Shown piece by piece: positions 43,303 to 52,734 of a DNA stretch of 64,000 nt. The stretch is from Timaviella obliquedivisa GSE-PSE-MK23-08B (lineage in GTDB: Bacteria; Cyanobacteriota; Cyanobacteriia; Elainellales; Elainellaceae). A program made the position numbers and the translations under genes. Positions within the stretch are counted from its first letter, which is position 1, and every line of letters begins with the position of its first letter. Location: assembly GCA_019358855.1 (NCBI GenBank), contig JAHHII010000007.1, positions 1 through 64,000 of the forward strand, in the 5' to 3' direction. The notes beneath the pieces were generated by a model. The model saw nothing but the letters and a program-made list of their open reading frames with translations. It made no database searches and had not been told where the DNA came from.

Positions 43303-45375
43303 TCACGTTGCAATCTCCAGGCACCGCACCAAAAAAGCCCAGCGATCGGCAATTTCTTCAATCACCTTCGCAGTGGGTTTCCCGGCTCCATGTCCTGCCT
43401 TAGTCTCAATTCTAATCATTACAGGTGCATCGCCCTGATGCGCTGCCTGTAACGCCGCTGCAAACTTAAAGCTGTGGGCTGGCACCACGCGATCGTCATG
43501 ATCAGCGGTTGTAACCATCGTTGCAGGATAAGCTGTACCTGGCTTGAGATTGTGTAACGGCGAGTAGGCATAAAGTGCCTCAAACTCGTTCTCATTATCA
43601 GACGAACCGTATTCCTCGCACCACGCCCAACCAATGGTAAATTTGTGGAATCGCAGCATATCTAGTACACCCACCGCAGGCAGTGCTGCACCAAATAAAT
43701 CAGGGCGCTGAGTCATGCAGGCTCCCACTAACAAGCCACCGTTACTGCCTCCGGCGATCGCCAATTTCTTCGACGATGTATATTGATTCGCAATCAGCCA
43801 TTCTGCTGCCGCAATAAAATCATCAAATACATTTTGTTTACGCTGTTTTACGCCTGCCTGATGCCACTCTTCGCCATACTCGCCGCCGCCACGCAAATTA
43901 GGAACGGCGTAAATTCCACCTAACTCCATCCACACTAAATTACTAGGCGAAAAAGACGGGGTAATGGAAATATTAAAACCGCCGTAAGCATAAAGATAAG
44001 TCGGGTTATTTCCATCTAATACCAGTCCCTTTTTATGGGTAATAAACATAGGCACTTTGGTACCATCTTTGCTGTCGTAAAAAACCTGCTGAGTTTCATA
44101 TTGCGAGGGGTCAAAATCTACATCAGGCTCTCGGAAAAGGCTGCTCTCTCCCGTCACCATGTTGTATCGGTAAATGGTATTGGGCGTGGTAAACCCAGTA
44201 AAGCTGTAAAAGGTTTCGGTGTCGTGGCGCTTGCCGCCAAAGCCACCTGCCGAGCCAAGTCCAGGCAGTTCAATTTCCCGTACGAATGCGCCCGTTAGGT
44301 CAAAGATTTTGATTTGAGTATGGGCATCTTTAAGGTAACTCGCAACAAATTGGTTATTAAGTAAGCCTATACCTTCTAGAGTTTCGTCAGCTTGAGGAAT
44401 GATTTCGTGAACGGTATTGGGATTGGTGATGTCAATGGCGATCGCGCGTTTTCGAGAGGCATCTAAATCTGTTTCAAACCAAAAAGTTGTACCATCATTA
44501 TCAATAAAACTATAACTGGCTTCAAACTCAGAAATTAACTCTACAACCGGGTTCTTGGAATTACCCAGATCCTTGTAAAACACCAAATTTTTAGGCTGGC
44601 TACCCCTCCAGACGGAAATGATTAGATAACGTCCATCTTCTGTGACTCCACCGCTAAAACCCCATTCTTTTTGGTCTGGACGTTCATAAATTAATACGTC
44701 TTCGGCTTGCGTTGTGCCCAAGCGATGATAGTAAAGCTTCTGAAAATAATTAACATCTTCTAGCTTTGTTTCTGCGTTTGGTTCAGCATAGCGTGAGTAG
44801 AAAAATCCCTGGTTATCCTGTGTCCAAGAAGCCCCCGAAAACTTAATCCACTGGAGATGATCGGGCAAATCTTCTCCAGTTTCTATATCGCGCACTTTCC
44901 ACTCTTGCCAGTCAGAACCTGCTGTCGATAAGCCATACGCCATCAGGCGGGCATCTTCGCTGATGGATAAGCCAGAGAGGGCAACAGTGCCATCGGCTGA
45001 TAACGTGTTGGGGTCGAGCAATACTTTGGGCTCGGCATCTAAAGCAGGCAGGGTATAGAGAACACTTTGGTTTTGTAAGCCGTCGTTTTTGAAATAAAAA
45101 TAGCGATCGCCCTCCTTAAAAGGAATCCCAAACTTCTCATAATCCCAAAGCTTTGTGAGGCGCTGCTTTAAGGTTTCTCGAATGGGAATGTCGTTGAGAT
45201 AAGCAAAGGTGACTTGGTTTTGCGCTTCAATCCAGGCTTGACTCTCTTCAGAATTAGGATCTTCGAGCCAGCGATAAGGGTCGGCGATCGCTTGACCATG
45301 ATAATCGTCTACTTGATCAACAGTAGCCGTAATGGGGTAGCTCAGTTTAGTCGGAATCTGATCAGACTGAAGCAT
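43303..45375 (-). CDS. Prolyl oligopeptidase (S9A family)
   Basis: The product has 690 residues. Residues 1-420 form the beta-propeller gate domain (DPYRWLEDPNSEESQAWIEA is the standard start). The hydrolase domain follows with GGFNISITPSFSPS, the catalytic Ser in AGGSNGGLLVGACMTQRPDL (near residue 545), Asp in ADHDDRVVP and His in KAGHGAGKP. The enzyme cuts after Pro in peptides of up to about 30 residues. No signal peptide is visible, so it is cytoplasmic. The gap to cofG is 18 bases, and both are read in the same direction, so co-transcription is likely. Confidence 0.9.
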   Translation of the reverse strand: MLQSDQIPTKLSYPITATVDQVDDYHGQAIADPYRWLEDPNSEESQAWIEAQNQVTFAYLNDIPIRETLKQRLTKLWDYEKFGIPFKEGDRYFYFKNDGLQNQSVLYTLPALDAEPKVLLDPNTLSADGTVALSGLSISEDARLMAYGLSTAGSDWQEWKVRDIETGEDLPDHLQWIKFSGASWTQDNQGFFYSRYAEPNAETKLEDVNYFQKLYYHRLGTTQAEDVLIYERPDQKEWGFSGGVTEDGRYLIISVWRGSQPKNLVFYKDLGNSKNPVVELISEFEASYSFIDNDGTTFWFETDLDASRKRAIAIDITNPNTVHEIIPQADETLEGIGLLNNQFVASYLKDAHTQIKIFDLTGAFVREIELPGLGSAGGFGGKRHDTETFYSFTGFTTPNTIYRYNMVTGESSLFREPDVDFDPSQYETQQVFYDSKDGTKVPMFITHKKGLVLDGNNPTYLYAYGGFNISITPSFSPSNLVWMELGGIYAVPNLRGGGEYGEEWHQAGVKQRKQNVFDDFIAAAEWLIANQYTSSKKLAIAGGSNGGLLVGACMTQRPDLFGAALPAVGVLDMLRFHKFTIGWAWCEEYGSSDNENEFEALYAYSPLHNLKPGTAYPATMVTTADHDDRVVPAHSFKFAAALQAAHQGDAPVMIRIETKAGHGAGKPTAKVIEEIADRWAFLVRCLEIAT

Positions 45376-45437
45376 AGGGAAAGTTCTGAACGACAGTTCT
45401 TAATCTAGCGTGTTCCTTCAGATCAGTGCTCATAAAA

Positions 45438-45461
45438 AAAGTCTCTCCTTAGAAAGACTTT
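45438..45461 (-). terminator. Intrinsic terminator of the ABC1 kinase gene
   Basis: On the minus strand AAAGTCT is followed by a 10-base loop, AGACTTT and further T residues. It lies 39 bases past the stop codon of the gene that ends at 45500. Confidence 0.75.
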
Positions 45462-45499
45462 CGATACAATGCCAGAAAATAGAATGCCAGAAAATAGAA

Positions 45500-47527
45500 T
45501 TACCTAGAAACAGGGAGCTTCGGCACCAGTGTGCCTAATGTTTGCCCATTTTGACTTGCCCGAGTAGGCTCTCGTAGTAGCACCTCACGGATCAGCCTTG
45601 CAGCCGCTCTTTGCGCCAATCCACCTGCAATATGCTGTCCCATCTCATGTAATTCAGGCTTAAAAAACAAGCGAGGTACCAAAGGAACCAGAAGCGCAGG
45701 ATCAAATCCAGGTGTTTCGCGCAGCATCCCAACAATTCCTAAAATCCGATCCAAATTGCTGGGTTCAGGAGCCGCAACTCCCTTTTGAACGGATTTAGAT
45801 TTACCGTTAGACGACTCAGCCCAGCCCAGCCAGCCCTCCACATTATGCTTAACCTGGTCTAGAGCATTACGCCCCAAATCATCAACCCCTTTAACAATTT
45901 CTTCTGCCAGCGAGTCTCGAATAAATTCTCCTCGCTCTGAAAAAAGAAACTCAACCGTCTGCTCTAACACCTGATTAATGTCATAGTCTTGACTCTCCTG
46001 AGCATTGTTTAACAAATTCTCTAATCGATTCCAACGGAAACTACCGTCCTTAAATAGAAGATCTTGCAAGGAAGTTCTAAGTTCAGGTGACTGGTCGGTG
46101 AGCAAGCGCTTAGCAACGTAGGGGTAGGCTTTACTCAGCACTTTAAATTCAGGATCAACGTTAATGGCAATTCCTTCTAACGTCACCAACGATCGAATAA
46201 TTAAGGCGTAGTAGGCAGGCACCCGAAATGGGAAGTCGTACATCACCTGAGAGAGTTGATCGGTAATACTCTTAAAATTAAGTGCTGCCACACTAGCGCC
46301 CAAAGCCCCATCAAACACAGACTTAAGAGCAGGAATAATAGGAGTCAAATCAGTTTCAGGTGTTAAAAACTCCAGCTTTACATAGTCATTTGCCAAGCCA
46401 TCAAAGTCACGGTTAACCAAATGCACCACTGCTTCAATCAGACCATAGCGCTGATAGGGCTGCACTTCACTCATCATGCCAAAGTCTAGATAAGCCAGCT
46501 TGCCATCGGGTGTTGCCAGCAGGTTACCTGGATGAGGATCAGCGTGGAAAAAGCCATGCTCTAGCAATTGCAGTAGAGAGCATTGAACGCCTACTTCCAC
46601 CATGTAGCGAGCATCTAGCCCTAGCTCACGAATTTCTTGGGGATTGGTCAACTTAACCCCATTAATCCATTCCATGGTTAGCACACGCCGACCGCTGTAC
46701 TGCCAATAAATTCGAGGCACGTAAATATCTTGCACATGTCCATAAAGTTGAGCAAATCGCTCAGCATTACGACCTTCGTGGGCGTAGTCCATTTCTTCAA
46801 AAATGCGAGCACCAAATTCGTCCATGATGCCAACAATATCGCTGCGAACCCGTTTAATATTGCTGCTTGTCCACGCTGCTATTTGCCGCAAAATGTACAA
46901 GTCTAAAGTGATGAGTTGCGCCAAACCAGGACGCTGAACTTTAACGGCAACGGTTTCGCCACTCTTAAGTTTACCTTTGTAAACCTGCCCTAGCGATGCA
47001 GCGGCGATCGGGTCAGCAGTCAGTTCAGCGTAGATATTTTCGGGGCGATCGCCCAATTCTTCCTCAATGAACTGGTATGCTAATTCGTTAGGAAAGGGGG
47101 GCAGTTGATCTTGTAGCTGCGTTAGCTCTTCTAAGTACTGGGGCGGCACCAGATCAGGGCGAGTTGAAAGCGCTTGTCCAATTTTGATATATGCCGGACC
47201 TAGACCCGTTAGGACCTCTCGTACCCGAATAGCACGTTTACGTTGATTCTTCTCAATTTGTCCGGTTTGCTTATCCCAGAGCAACGCTAGAACAAAGGTT
47301 AGGAAAGTCCACACAATTCCTAAAAGCCGTCCCCATACTTTGAACGGGCGCTTACCATACTCAGCCGCGATCGCTTCTGGGTCATATCGTGGCGCTTCGG
47401 GTTCATCGACCACATGGATTGACTTAAGATGCTCTTGGGGCGCAGGATGGAGTTCACTCTCCATCACCACAGCCGGAACGGAAGACGAATTAGAATTTGG
47501 AGTTACGGTTTGCATGAGGGACGACAA
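45500..47527 (-). CDS. ABC1/AarF/UbiB family atypical kinase
   Basis: The product has 675 residues. The family hallmarks are present: the KxGQ motif (YIKIGQALSTRPDLVPPQYL EEL), the Ala-rich loop replacing the Gly loop (AAASLGQVYKG), the VAVKVQRPGL Lys, HADPHPGNLLA as catalytic loop and DFGMM. ABC1 kinases support quinone synthesis or homeostasis; in cyanobacteria and plastids they are tied to plastoquinone and tocopherol metabolism. Hydrophobic residues 65-85 (GIVWTFLTFVLALLW) may anchor the protein to membranes. The start ATG at 47527 gives a Ser/Pro-rich leader. Confidence 0.9.
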   Translation of the reverse strand: MSSLMQTVTPNSNSSSVPAVVMESELHPAPQEHLKSIHVVDEPEAPRYDPEAIAAEYGKRPFKVWGRLLGIVWTFLTFVLALLWDKQTGQIEKNQRKRAIRVREVLTGLGPAYIKIGQALSTRPDLVPPQYLEELTQLQDQLPPFPNELAYQFIEEELGDRPENIYAELTADPIAAASLGQVYKGKLKSGETVAVKVQRPGLAQLITLDLYILRQIAAWTSSNIKRVRSDIVGIMDEFGARIFEEMDYAHEGRNAERFAQLYGHVQDIYVPRIYWQYSGRRVLTMEWINGVKLTNPQEIRELGLDARYMVEVGVQCSLLQLLEHGFFHADPHPGNLLATPDGKLAYLDFGMMSEVQPYQRYGLIEAVVHLVNRDFDGLANDYVKLEFLTPETDLTPIIPALKSVFDGALGASVAALNFKSITDQLSQVMYDFPFRVPAYYALIIRSLVTLEGIAINVDPEFKVLSKAYPYVAKRLLTDQSPELRTSLQDLLFKDGSFRWNRLENLLNNAQESQDYDINQVLEQTVEFLFSERGEFIRDSLAEEIVKGVDDLGRNALDQVKHNVEGWLGWAESSNGKSKSVQKGVAAPEPSNLDRILGIVGMLRETPGFDPALLVPLVPRLFFKPELHEMGQHIAGGLAQRAAARLIREVLLREPTRASQNGQTLGTLVPKLPVSR

Positions 47528-48007
47528 GTGGAGGAGAGTTGGGCAGTGCTGAGTCTTTCGGTTTTCTTTAAAGGTAGTTGAGGTGATTCTGGCAGAAGCA
47601 AGCGATAGCTGAAAGTAGGATTGCGCGAAACCAAAGGTAGTTAAATCACAATAATCTCTACATGTAACGTATTGTAACAGTAGCTTTAAGATTGTTCCTA
47701 TCTTCCGCCTGATAGATTCGGTTGAGGCGTTAAGAAATCAGGCGATCGCTTCCCAAGGTAGCTTTCCCTCAGGCTTTAGATCCTCCTCTAGAGTTCTCTG
47801 CCAATCTAAATTTCTCTAATATTTCCTCAAAAAACATCTCATTTTCCGTGTGACGTTCCATGTAACGCATAGTCAAAACTAGGCGTTCTTCGTCTACATT
47901 TGTACTAGTCTATTGAGAACACCTGTACCTCATCCGCTAGAGCACCATTCATTCCTTGATTCTCGATAAACTTGTAACTATCAACCCCCGGTCATCGTAT
48001 TGAAATC
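47528..48007. other. Divergent intergenic region ABC1 kinase / recN
   Basis: 480 bases with no gene. It includes the leader regions of both genes, two HIP1-like sites and a candidate LexA box (annotated separately). Confidence 0.5.
47893..47906 (-). promoter_or_regulatory. Candidate LexA (SOS) box upstream of recN
   Basis: Read on the minus strand the site is AGTACAAATGTAGA. Cyanobacterial LexA boxes are described as RGTACNNNDGTWCB; 12 of 14 positions agree with the symmetric form AGTACWNWTGTACT. It is 102 bases before the recN start. recN is LexA-controlled in many bacteria, but LexA in cyanobacteria often has other roles. Confidence 0.35.
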
Positions 48008-49813
48008 ATGCTGATCTCTCTTCAGATTGAAAACTTCGCTTTGGTCGATCGCCTCGACTTAGAGTTGGGCACTGGGTTAAACGTTTTGACCGGAGAAACC
48101 GGAGCCGGGAAGTCCATTATTCTTGATGCGCTGGATGCAGCGCTAGGTGGCAAAGTATCTAGCCGAGTTATTCGCACGGGGGCAGAGCGGGCGGTTGTTG
48201 AGGCGACGTTTGATCTTGATCCGGGGCTGCTGGGCTGGTTAGCAGAGCAGCAGATTGAATTAGTTGATGATGTATCGCTAGTCTGTAGCCGAGAATTAGT
48301 GGCGGCGCGAAGCGGGGTGCGGAGCCGATCGCGGGTTAACGGAGTGCTGGTGAATAAAGCTCAGATGGATGATCTGCGCGATCGCCTCCTCGAAATTACT
48401 GCCCAAGGACAAACCCTACTGCTAGGCAAAGCAACCCTTCAGCGCGAATGGCTAGACGGCTTTGGCGGCGTACATCTGGTTGAACAACGCGAGAGCGTCG
48501 CTGATGTTTTTATGGCAGCCCAGCAAGCATTCAAAGCCCTAGACAAACGTCGCCAATTTGAACAACAGCGCCTCCAACAGCTTGATCTCTTTGAATATCA
48601 AGCCAAAGAACTGACTGCCGCCAACCTCAGCGATCCTGATGAACTGACCCAGCTTGAGCAGGAACGCCAGCGCCTCAGCCATAGCGTTGAACTTCAGCAG
48701 CAAAGCTATCGGGTCTACCAAGCCCTTTACCAAAACGATCGCGGCTCTGAAGCTTGCGCCGACTTACTGGGCACCGCTGAAAATACACTGATTGACATGA
48801 CTCGTTACGACAGTTCTTTGCAGCCCATTTTAGAACTGGTGATTGAAGCGATGGCGCAGGTTGAAGAAGCGGGACGACAGATTAATGCCTATGGGGAGGC
48901 ATTGGAAACTGACCCCGATCGCCTCCAAACTGTCGAAGATCGTATTCTTGAACTGAAGCAAATTTGTCGTAAGTATGGTCCTACCCTGGTCGAAGCGATC
49001 GCCCACAGCCAGCGCGTTCAACAAGAGCTTGCTGAACTGAGTGGCAGCAGTCAATCTTTAGAAGTTTTAGAGCAGAATTATCAAGCAATTCAGGCAGAGC
49101 TTTTGCAGTCTTGCAACAAACTGACTGAACAACGCAAGCAAGCTGCTCGTCAGTTGGAGGGGCTTTTGCTCAAAGAGTTAAAGCCGCTTGCCATGGATAA
49201 AGTGCAGTTCAAAGTAGAAATTAGCCCTAGCCAGCCCACTGCCATGGGGAGCGATCGCATCAGCTTCGTTTTCAGCCCCAACCCTGGCGAACCCCTGAAG
49301 CCGATGACAGAAATTGCGTCGGGCGGTGAAATGAGTCGGTTCTTGTTGGCGCTTAAAGCTTGCTTCTCTCAGGTCGATTCGGTGGGCACGATGGTATTTG
49401 ATGAGATTGATGTGGGCGTTTCGGGGCGAGTTACCCAGGCGATCGCTGAAAAGCTGCATCAACTCAGCCATCGACACCAAGTTTTGTGCGTGACTCACCA
49501 GCCGATTGTGGCAGCGATCGCCGATCATCATTTTCGCGTTGATAAACAAGTTATTGATCCAGCCAATGGCAAACGGGGCAAAGCCAAATCAACCGCATCA
49601 GAAGACGTGCGAACTGTGGTGAGAGTCATGCCCTTAAACGAACATCAACGGCGAGAAGAATTAGCGCAACTGGCAGGCGGTCAATCGGATCAAGAGGCGA
49701 TCGCTTTTGCAGATTCTCTACTGTTGCAAGCTGCCAATACGCGAAGTCAAAACAATCCATCTTTAACCGTTGCATCTAAATCAGCAGCAAAAACTAAAAC
49801 TCGTTCTAGATAG
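48008..49813 (+). CDS. recN: DNA repair protein RecN
   Basis: The product has 601 residues. Head domain N-part: MLISLQIENFALVDRLDLEL, Walker A GETGAGKSIILDAL. A long coiled coil follows (residues 150-370, Gln/Leu-rich), then the SMC-type signature (EIASGGEMSRFLLALKACFS), Walker B VFDEIDVGVSGR near residue 464, and VLCVTHQPIVAAIADHHFRV as the His switch. RecN is a cohesin-like protein that holds sister DNA at double-strand breaks. The length is normal. The Ser/Lys-rich tail is not conserved. Confidence 0.95.
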   Translation: MLISLQIENFALVDRLDLELGTGLNVLTGETGAGKSIILDALDAALGGKVSSRVIRTGAERAVVEATFDLDPGLLGWLAEQQIELVDDVSLVCSRELVAARSGVRSRSRVNGVLVNKAQMDDLRDRLLEITAQGQTLLLGKATLQREWLDGFGGVHLVEQRESVADVFMAAQQAFKALDKRRQFEQQRLQQLDLFEYQAKELTAANLSDPDELTQLEQERQRLSHSVELQQQSYRVYQALYQNDRGSEACADLLGTAENTLIDMTRYDSSLQPILELVIEAMAQVEEAGRQINAYGEALETDPDRLQTVEDRILELKQICRKYGPTLVEAIAHSQRVQQELAELSGSSQSLEVLEQNYQAIQAELLQSCNKLTEQRKQAARQLEGLLLKELKPLAMDKVQFKVEISPSQPTAMGSDRISFVFSPNPGEPLKPMTEIASGGEMSRFLLALKACFSQVDSVGTMVFDEIDVGVSGRVTQAIAEKLHQLSHRHQVLCVTHQPIVAAIADHHFRVDKQVIDPANGKRGKAKSTASEDVRTVVRVMPLNEHQRREELAQLAGGQSDQEAIAFADSLLLQAANTRSQNNPSLTVASKSAAKTKTRSR

Positions 49814-50031
49814 GAGAACCACATTTACCTAAACTATTACAGACAGCTTATGAATGAAAGATTCAGGATGTTATGCGGAAAGTTTTAGTCCATCCACCTA
49901 ATTTGGGGTAATATGCATAAAATTTCTTCCTAATAAGATTGCTAGGCGGCTCAGCCTACTTGCAATGAGATCACACAAAGATACTTATAGGATATTTCAG
50001 TGTTTGAATTATCATATATGCTTTCATTTCT

Positions 50032-50609
50032 ATGAAAAGGTTTACGTGGAAAATTCCCGAAGATAGCCTACTGCACGAACATATCAAAAATAACAACCTA
50101 AGTACTGAGCGAGAGCGTCTAGAGCGTTACAAGTTTATATGGGAAGAATTCGGGGCTCCCACTGATATGCTCTTAGCTGGAGGTATTCCAGCAATATTTG
50201 CACTGAATGAGATGAAGATTGCGTTTATAAATGGTCAGTACATGGCAACTGTTCTATTGGCGCAAGTTTTCATTGAACATTCCTTAGGGGGATACTTTGC
50301 AACCAGCGACAATACAGCTATTTCAGCAAAGGTTTTTTAAAGTTAATAGATGAGGCATTTTCGATTGGATATATCAGTTTAGAGCTATCAGAGCATCTTC
50401 ATGAGTTGAGGAAAATATGTAACCCTTATATTCATGCCAATGTTGGGTTAACTTCCAAAAGCTACATGGGCAGATTCTTAGAGCAGCAAGCTACTGATCC
50501 TGATACCCTCGCAGAACGGGATGCACGTAAGGCTATACAGATACTTGCGGATTTTATACGTTTTCAAGCACCAGATTGGCACCCAAGTAATCAAGGCTTT
50601 CAGGAATGA
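50032..50609 (+). pseudogene. HEPN-like protein, frameshifted
   Basis: From ATG 50032 the frame reads MKRFTWKIPEDSLLHEHIKN and continues for 102 codons to TAA just after the six-T run at 50333-50338. One base less or more lets it continue GFLKLIDEAFSIGYISLELS EHLHELRKICNPYIHANVGL and on to TGA at 50607. Total length 578 bases, one short of 193 codons. The helical content with LRKICNPYIHAN resembles the HEPN RNase motif (LR.xRNxxxH), but the key Arg reads Cys. The neighbours are toxin-antitoxin genes, which fits a HEPN-type origin. Assignment to HEPN is inference. Confidence 0.55.
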
Positions 50610-50696
50610 GAGGAACTTCAATAGCATGGACAGGTTATACCAATGTCTAGCAATACATCTATAGCAGGATCAAGATTTATTCTGGAGTAAAGCCAT

Positions 50697-50921
50697 ATGT
50701 CAGATTTGCTTAAAAGAATTACGATTAATCTACAACAGTGTGGTGGTCGCCCTTGTATTCGAGGGATGAGAATTAGGGTCTCAGATGTACTGGATTTATT
50801 CGCCGCTGGACTGAGTACTAAGCAGATTTTAGAAGAGATGCCTGATTTAGAGGCAGATGATTTGAAGGCAGCACTTCTATATGCCTCACGTAGACTTAAT
50901 CATCCGGTGCTGGTTGCATGA
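50697..50921 (+). CDS. DUF433 antitoxin (VapB-type)
   Basis: The product has 74 residues: RITINLQQCGGRPCIRGMRI RVSDVLDLFAAGLSTKQILE and DLEADDLKAALLYASRRLNH. GG(R/K)PCIRG.RI.V.DVL and the helix-turn-helix that follows are the DUF433 signature. These proteins neutralise a DUF5615 PIN-like partner and usually repress their own operon. The partner gene begins inside this stop codon (ATGA). Confidence 0.9.
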   Translation: MSDLLKRITINLQQCGGRPCIRGMRIRVSDVLDLFAAGLSTKQILEEMPDLEADDLKAALLYASRRLNHPVLVA

Positions 50922-51256
50922 CAATTTGGGTAGACGCGCATTTGTCCCCTGCAATTGCAGTTTGGATTAGCATCACTTTTGGAGTTACAGCATTAGCTTT
51001 ACGAGATATTGGTTTGAGAGATGCTGAAGATCCTGAGATTTTTGAGGCAGCAAAAGCCCAAGACGTTATCTTTATCACTAAAGACAGTGATTTTGTTGAT
51101 CTGGTCGATCGCCTTGGCTCACCACCGCAGATTATCTGGTTGACCTGCGGTAACACCTCAAATATCCGGTTACAAGAGATTTTGAGTGCTACTTTGCCAA
51201 AAGCCCTGGAACTACTACGATCGGGTGAAACTTTAATTGAAATCAGCGGAGAGTAG
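50918..51256 (+). CDS. DUF5615 PIN-like toxin
   Basis: The 112-residue product is MTIWVDAHLSPAIAVWISIT, then DIGLRDAEDPEIFEAAKAQD VIFITKDSDFVDLVDRLGSP PQIIWLTCGN. Acidic residues at WVDAHLS, the D(P)EIFEAA helix and TKDSDF match the PIN/Mut7-C type active site. It overlaps the DUF433 antitoxin by ATGA. PIN toxins are RNases that cut tRNA or mRNA. Confidence 0.9.
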   Translation: MTIWVDAHLSPAIAVWISITFGVTALALRDIGLRDAEDPEIFEAAKAQDVIFITKDSDFVDLVDRLGSPPQIIWLTCGNTSNIRLQEILSATLPKALELLRSGETLIEISGE

Positions 51257-51266
51257 CAGATTGACT

Positions 51267-51500
51267 ATGAAAACAGAGCAAGCGAACGTAAATCAGTTTG
51301 CAGTATGCCTGAACAACGAAAGCTACAAGGCATCACTGGAGGTCGGCAAAATATACCGATTAATTGATGATGAGGAAGCAAGGGCAAACGGGTTAATTCG
51401 GATTATTGATGAGAGCAGTGAAGACTACGCTTTTTCTATAAATCGGTTCTACCCGATCGCAGTGCCTAAGCCCATAGAAGAGGTTTTGCTAGCGTGCTAA
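51267..51500 (+). CDS. Hypothetical small protein next to toxin-antitoxin pair
   Basis: I prefer ATG 51267 over a TTG at 51237. The 77 residues (FAVCLNNESYKASLEVGKIY RLIDDEEARANGLIRIIDES SEDYAFSINRFYPIAVP) resemble small cyanobacterial proteins found beside addiction modules: a beta-rich fold with a conserved YR(L/V)..DE and DESxEDY. No function is known to me. Confidence 0.65.
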   Translation: MKTEQANVNQFAVCLNNESYKASLEVGKIYRLIDDEEARANGLIRIIDESSEDYAFSINRFYPIAVPKPIEEVLLAC

Positions 51501-51534
51501 TAGGAGCAGCGGCACAACAATGGCGTTTCTCACC

Positions 51535-52518
51535 CTAAACTCTCAGACCCACCATTTTTTGCACCGCCTCAACAATTTGGGCAGGCTGCACGATCGTCAG
51601 GTTTTCTAGACCGCCGTTGTAGGGCGTGGGAATATCTTGAGAGGCAAGACGGAGAACGGGTGCATCTAGCTCATCGAAGAGGCGATCGTTAATAGAAGCA
51701 GTTACCTCTGCACCAATACCGCCCGTTCGCATACATTCTTCAACAATGATGACTCGATGGGTTTTGCGAATGGAGGTACCGATCGTCTCAAAATCTAAGG
51801 GTTTTAAGGAAATGAGATCAATCACTTCTGGATCATAACCTTGTTGCACCAATGGCTTCACCGCCGTCATCACATGATGCCGCATTCGGGAGTAGGTCAA
51901 AATCGTCACATCTTTGCCCGATCGCACCATTTCAGCTTTGTCGAGCGGCAAAACGTACTCGCCTTCGGGCAAATCTTCCTTGAGGTTGTAAAGCAATACG
52001 TGTTCAAAGAATAGAACTGGGTTATCGTCCCGAATGGCGGCTTTTAGTAGACCCTTGGCATTGTACGGCGTTGAACAAGCCACCAGCTTTAAGCCGGGAA
52101 CACCTTGGAAATAAGCTTCGAGTCGTTGGGAATGCTCTGCGCCCAACTGCCGACCGACTCCACCAGGGCCGCGAATCACCATCGGGATTTTGTAGTTACC
52201 GCCTGATGTATAGCGCAACATCCCGGCATTGTTGGCAATTTGGTTGAATGCTAAGAGCAGGAAGCCCATGTTCATGCCTTCAATAATGGGTCTTAGCCCG
52301 GTCATTGCGGCACCGACTGCCATTCCTGTGAAACTATTTTCGGCGATCGGGGTATCTAATACTCTAAGATCACCGTATTTTTTGTGGAGATCTTTCGTCA
52401 CTTTGTAGGAGCCGCCATAGTGCCCCACGTCTTCACCCAATACAAAAACTGAGGAGTCGCGAGCCATTTCCTCATCGACGGCTTCGCGGAGGGCGTTGAA
52501 TAAAAGGGTTTCTGCCAT
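51535..52518 (-). CDS. pdhB: Pyruvate dehydrogenase E1 component, beta subunit
   Basis: The product has 327 residues: [60 protein letters not shown] and [22 protein letters not shown] are the transketolase-type pyrimidine-binding domain of E1 beta, and [20 protein letters not shown] with [17 protein letters not shown] the C-terminal domain. With E1 alpha it decarboxylates pyruvate using thiamine diphosphate. The alpha subunit is not in the window, as is common in cyanobacteria where the genes are scattered. Confidence 0.95.
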   Translation of the reverse strand: MAETLLFNALREAVDEEMARDSSVFVLGEDVGHYGGSYKVTKDLHKKYGDLRVLDTPIAENSFTGMAVGAAMTGLRPIIEGMNMGFLLLAFNQIANNAGMLRYTSGGNYKIPMVIRGPGGVGRQLGAEHSQRLEAYFQGVPGLKLVACSTPYNAKGLLKAAIRDDNPVLFFEHVLLYNLKEDLPEGEYVLPLDKAEMVRSGKDVTILTYSRMRHHVMTAVKPLVQQGYDPEVIDLISLKPLDFETIGTSIRKTHRVIIVEECMRTGGIGAEVTASINDRLFDELDAPVLRLASQDIPTPYNGGLENLTIVQPAQIVEAVQKMVGLRV

Positions 52519-52734
52519 GGGGGGGAACTCTAAATGGTCTGAATTTTGCTAAGTTATCTAGATTACGATTTTAACGGGTTGGGGGGCTAATTCCTGCACC
52601 TGATTATACTGATGAACCATTTTCCCGATTCAACCCTGAAAGTTCCTGGTTTTAGGTCGATAAATGTATCTGATCGGACTTGATTAGAACTGTAGAAGTA
52701 AGAGACGATAGTCTGATGTGGGATTGGGAGTGGC

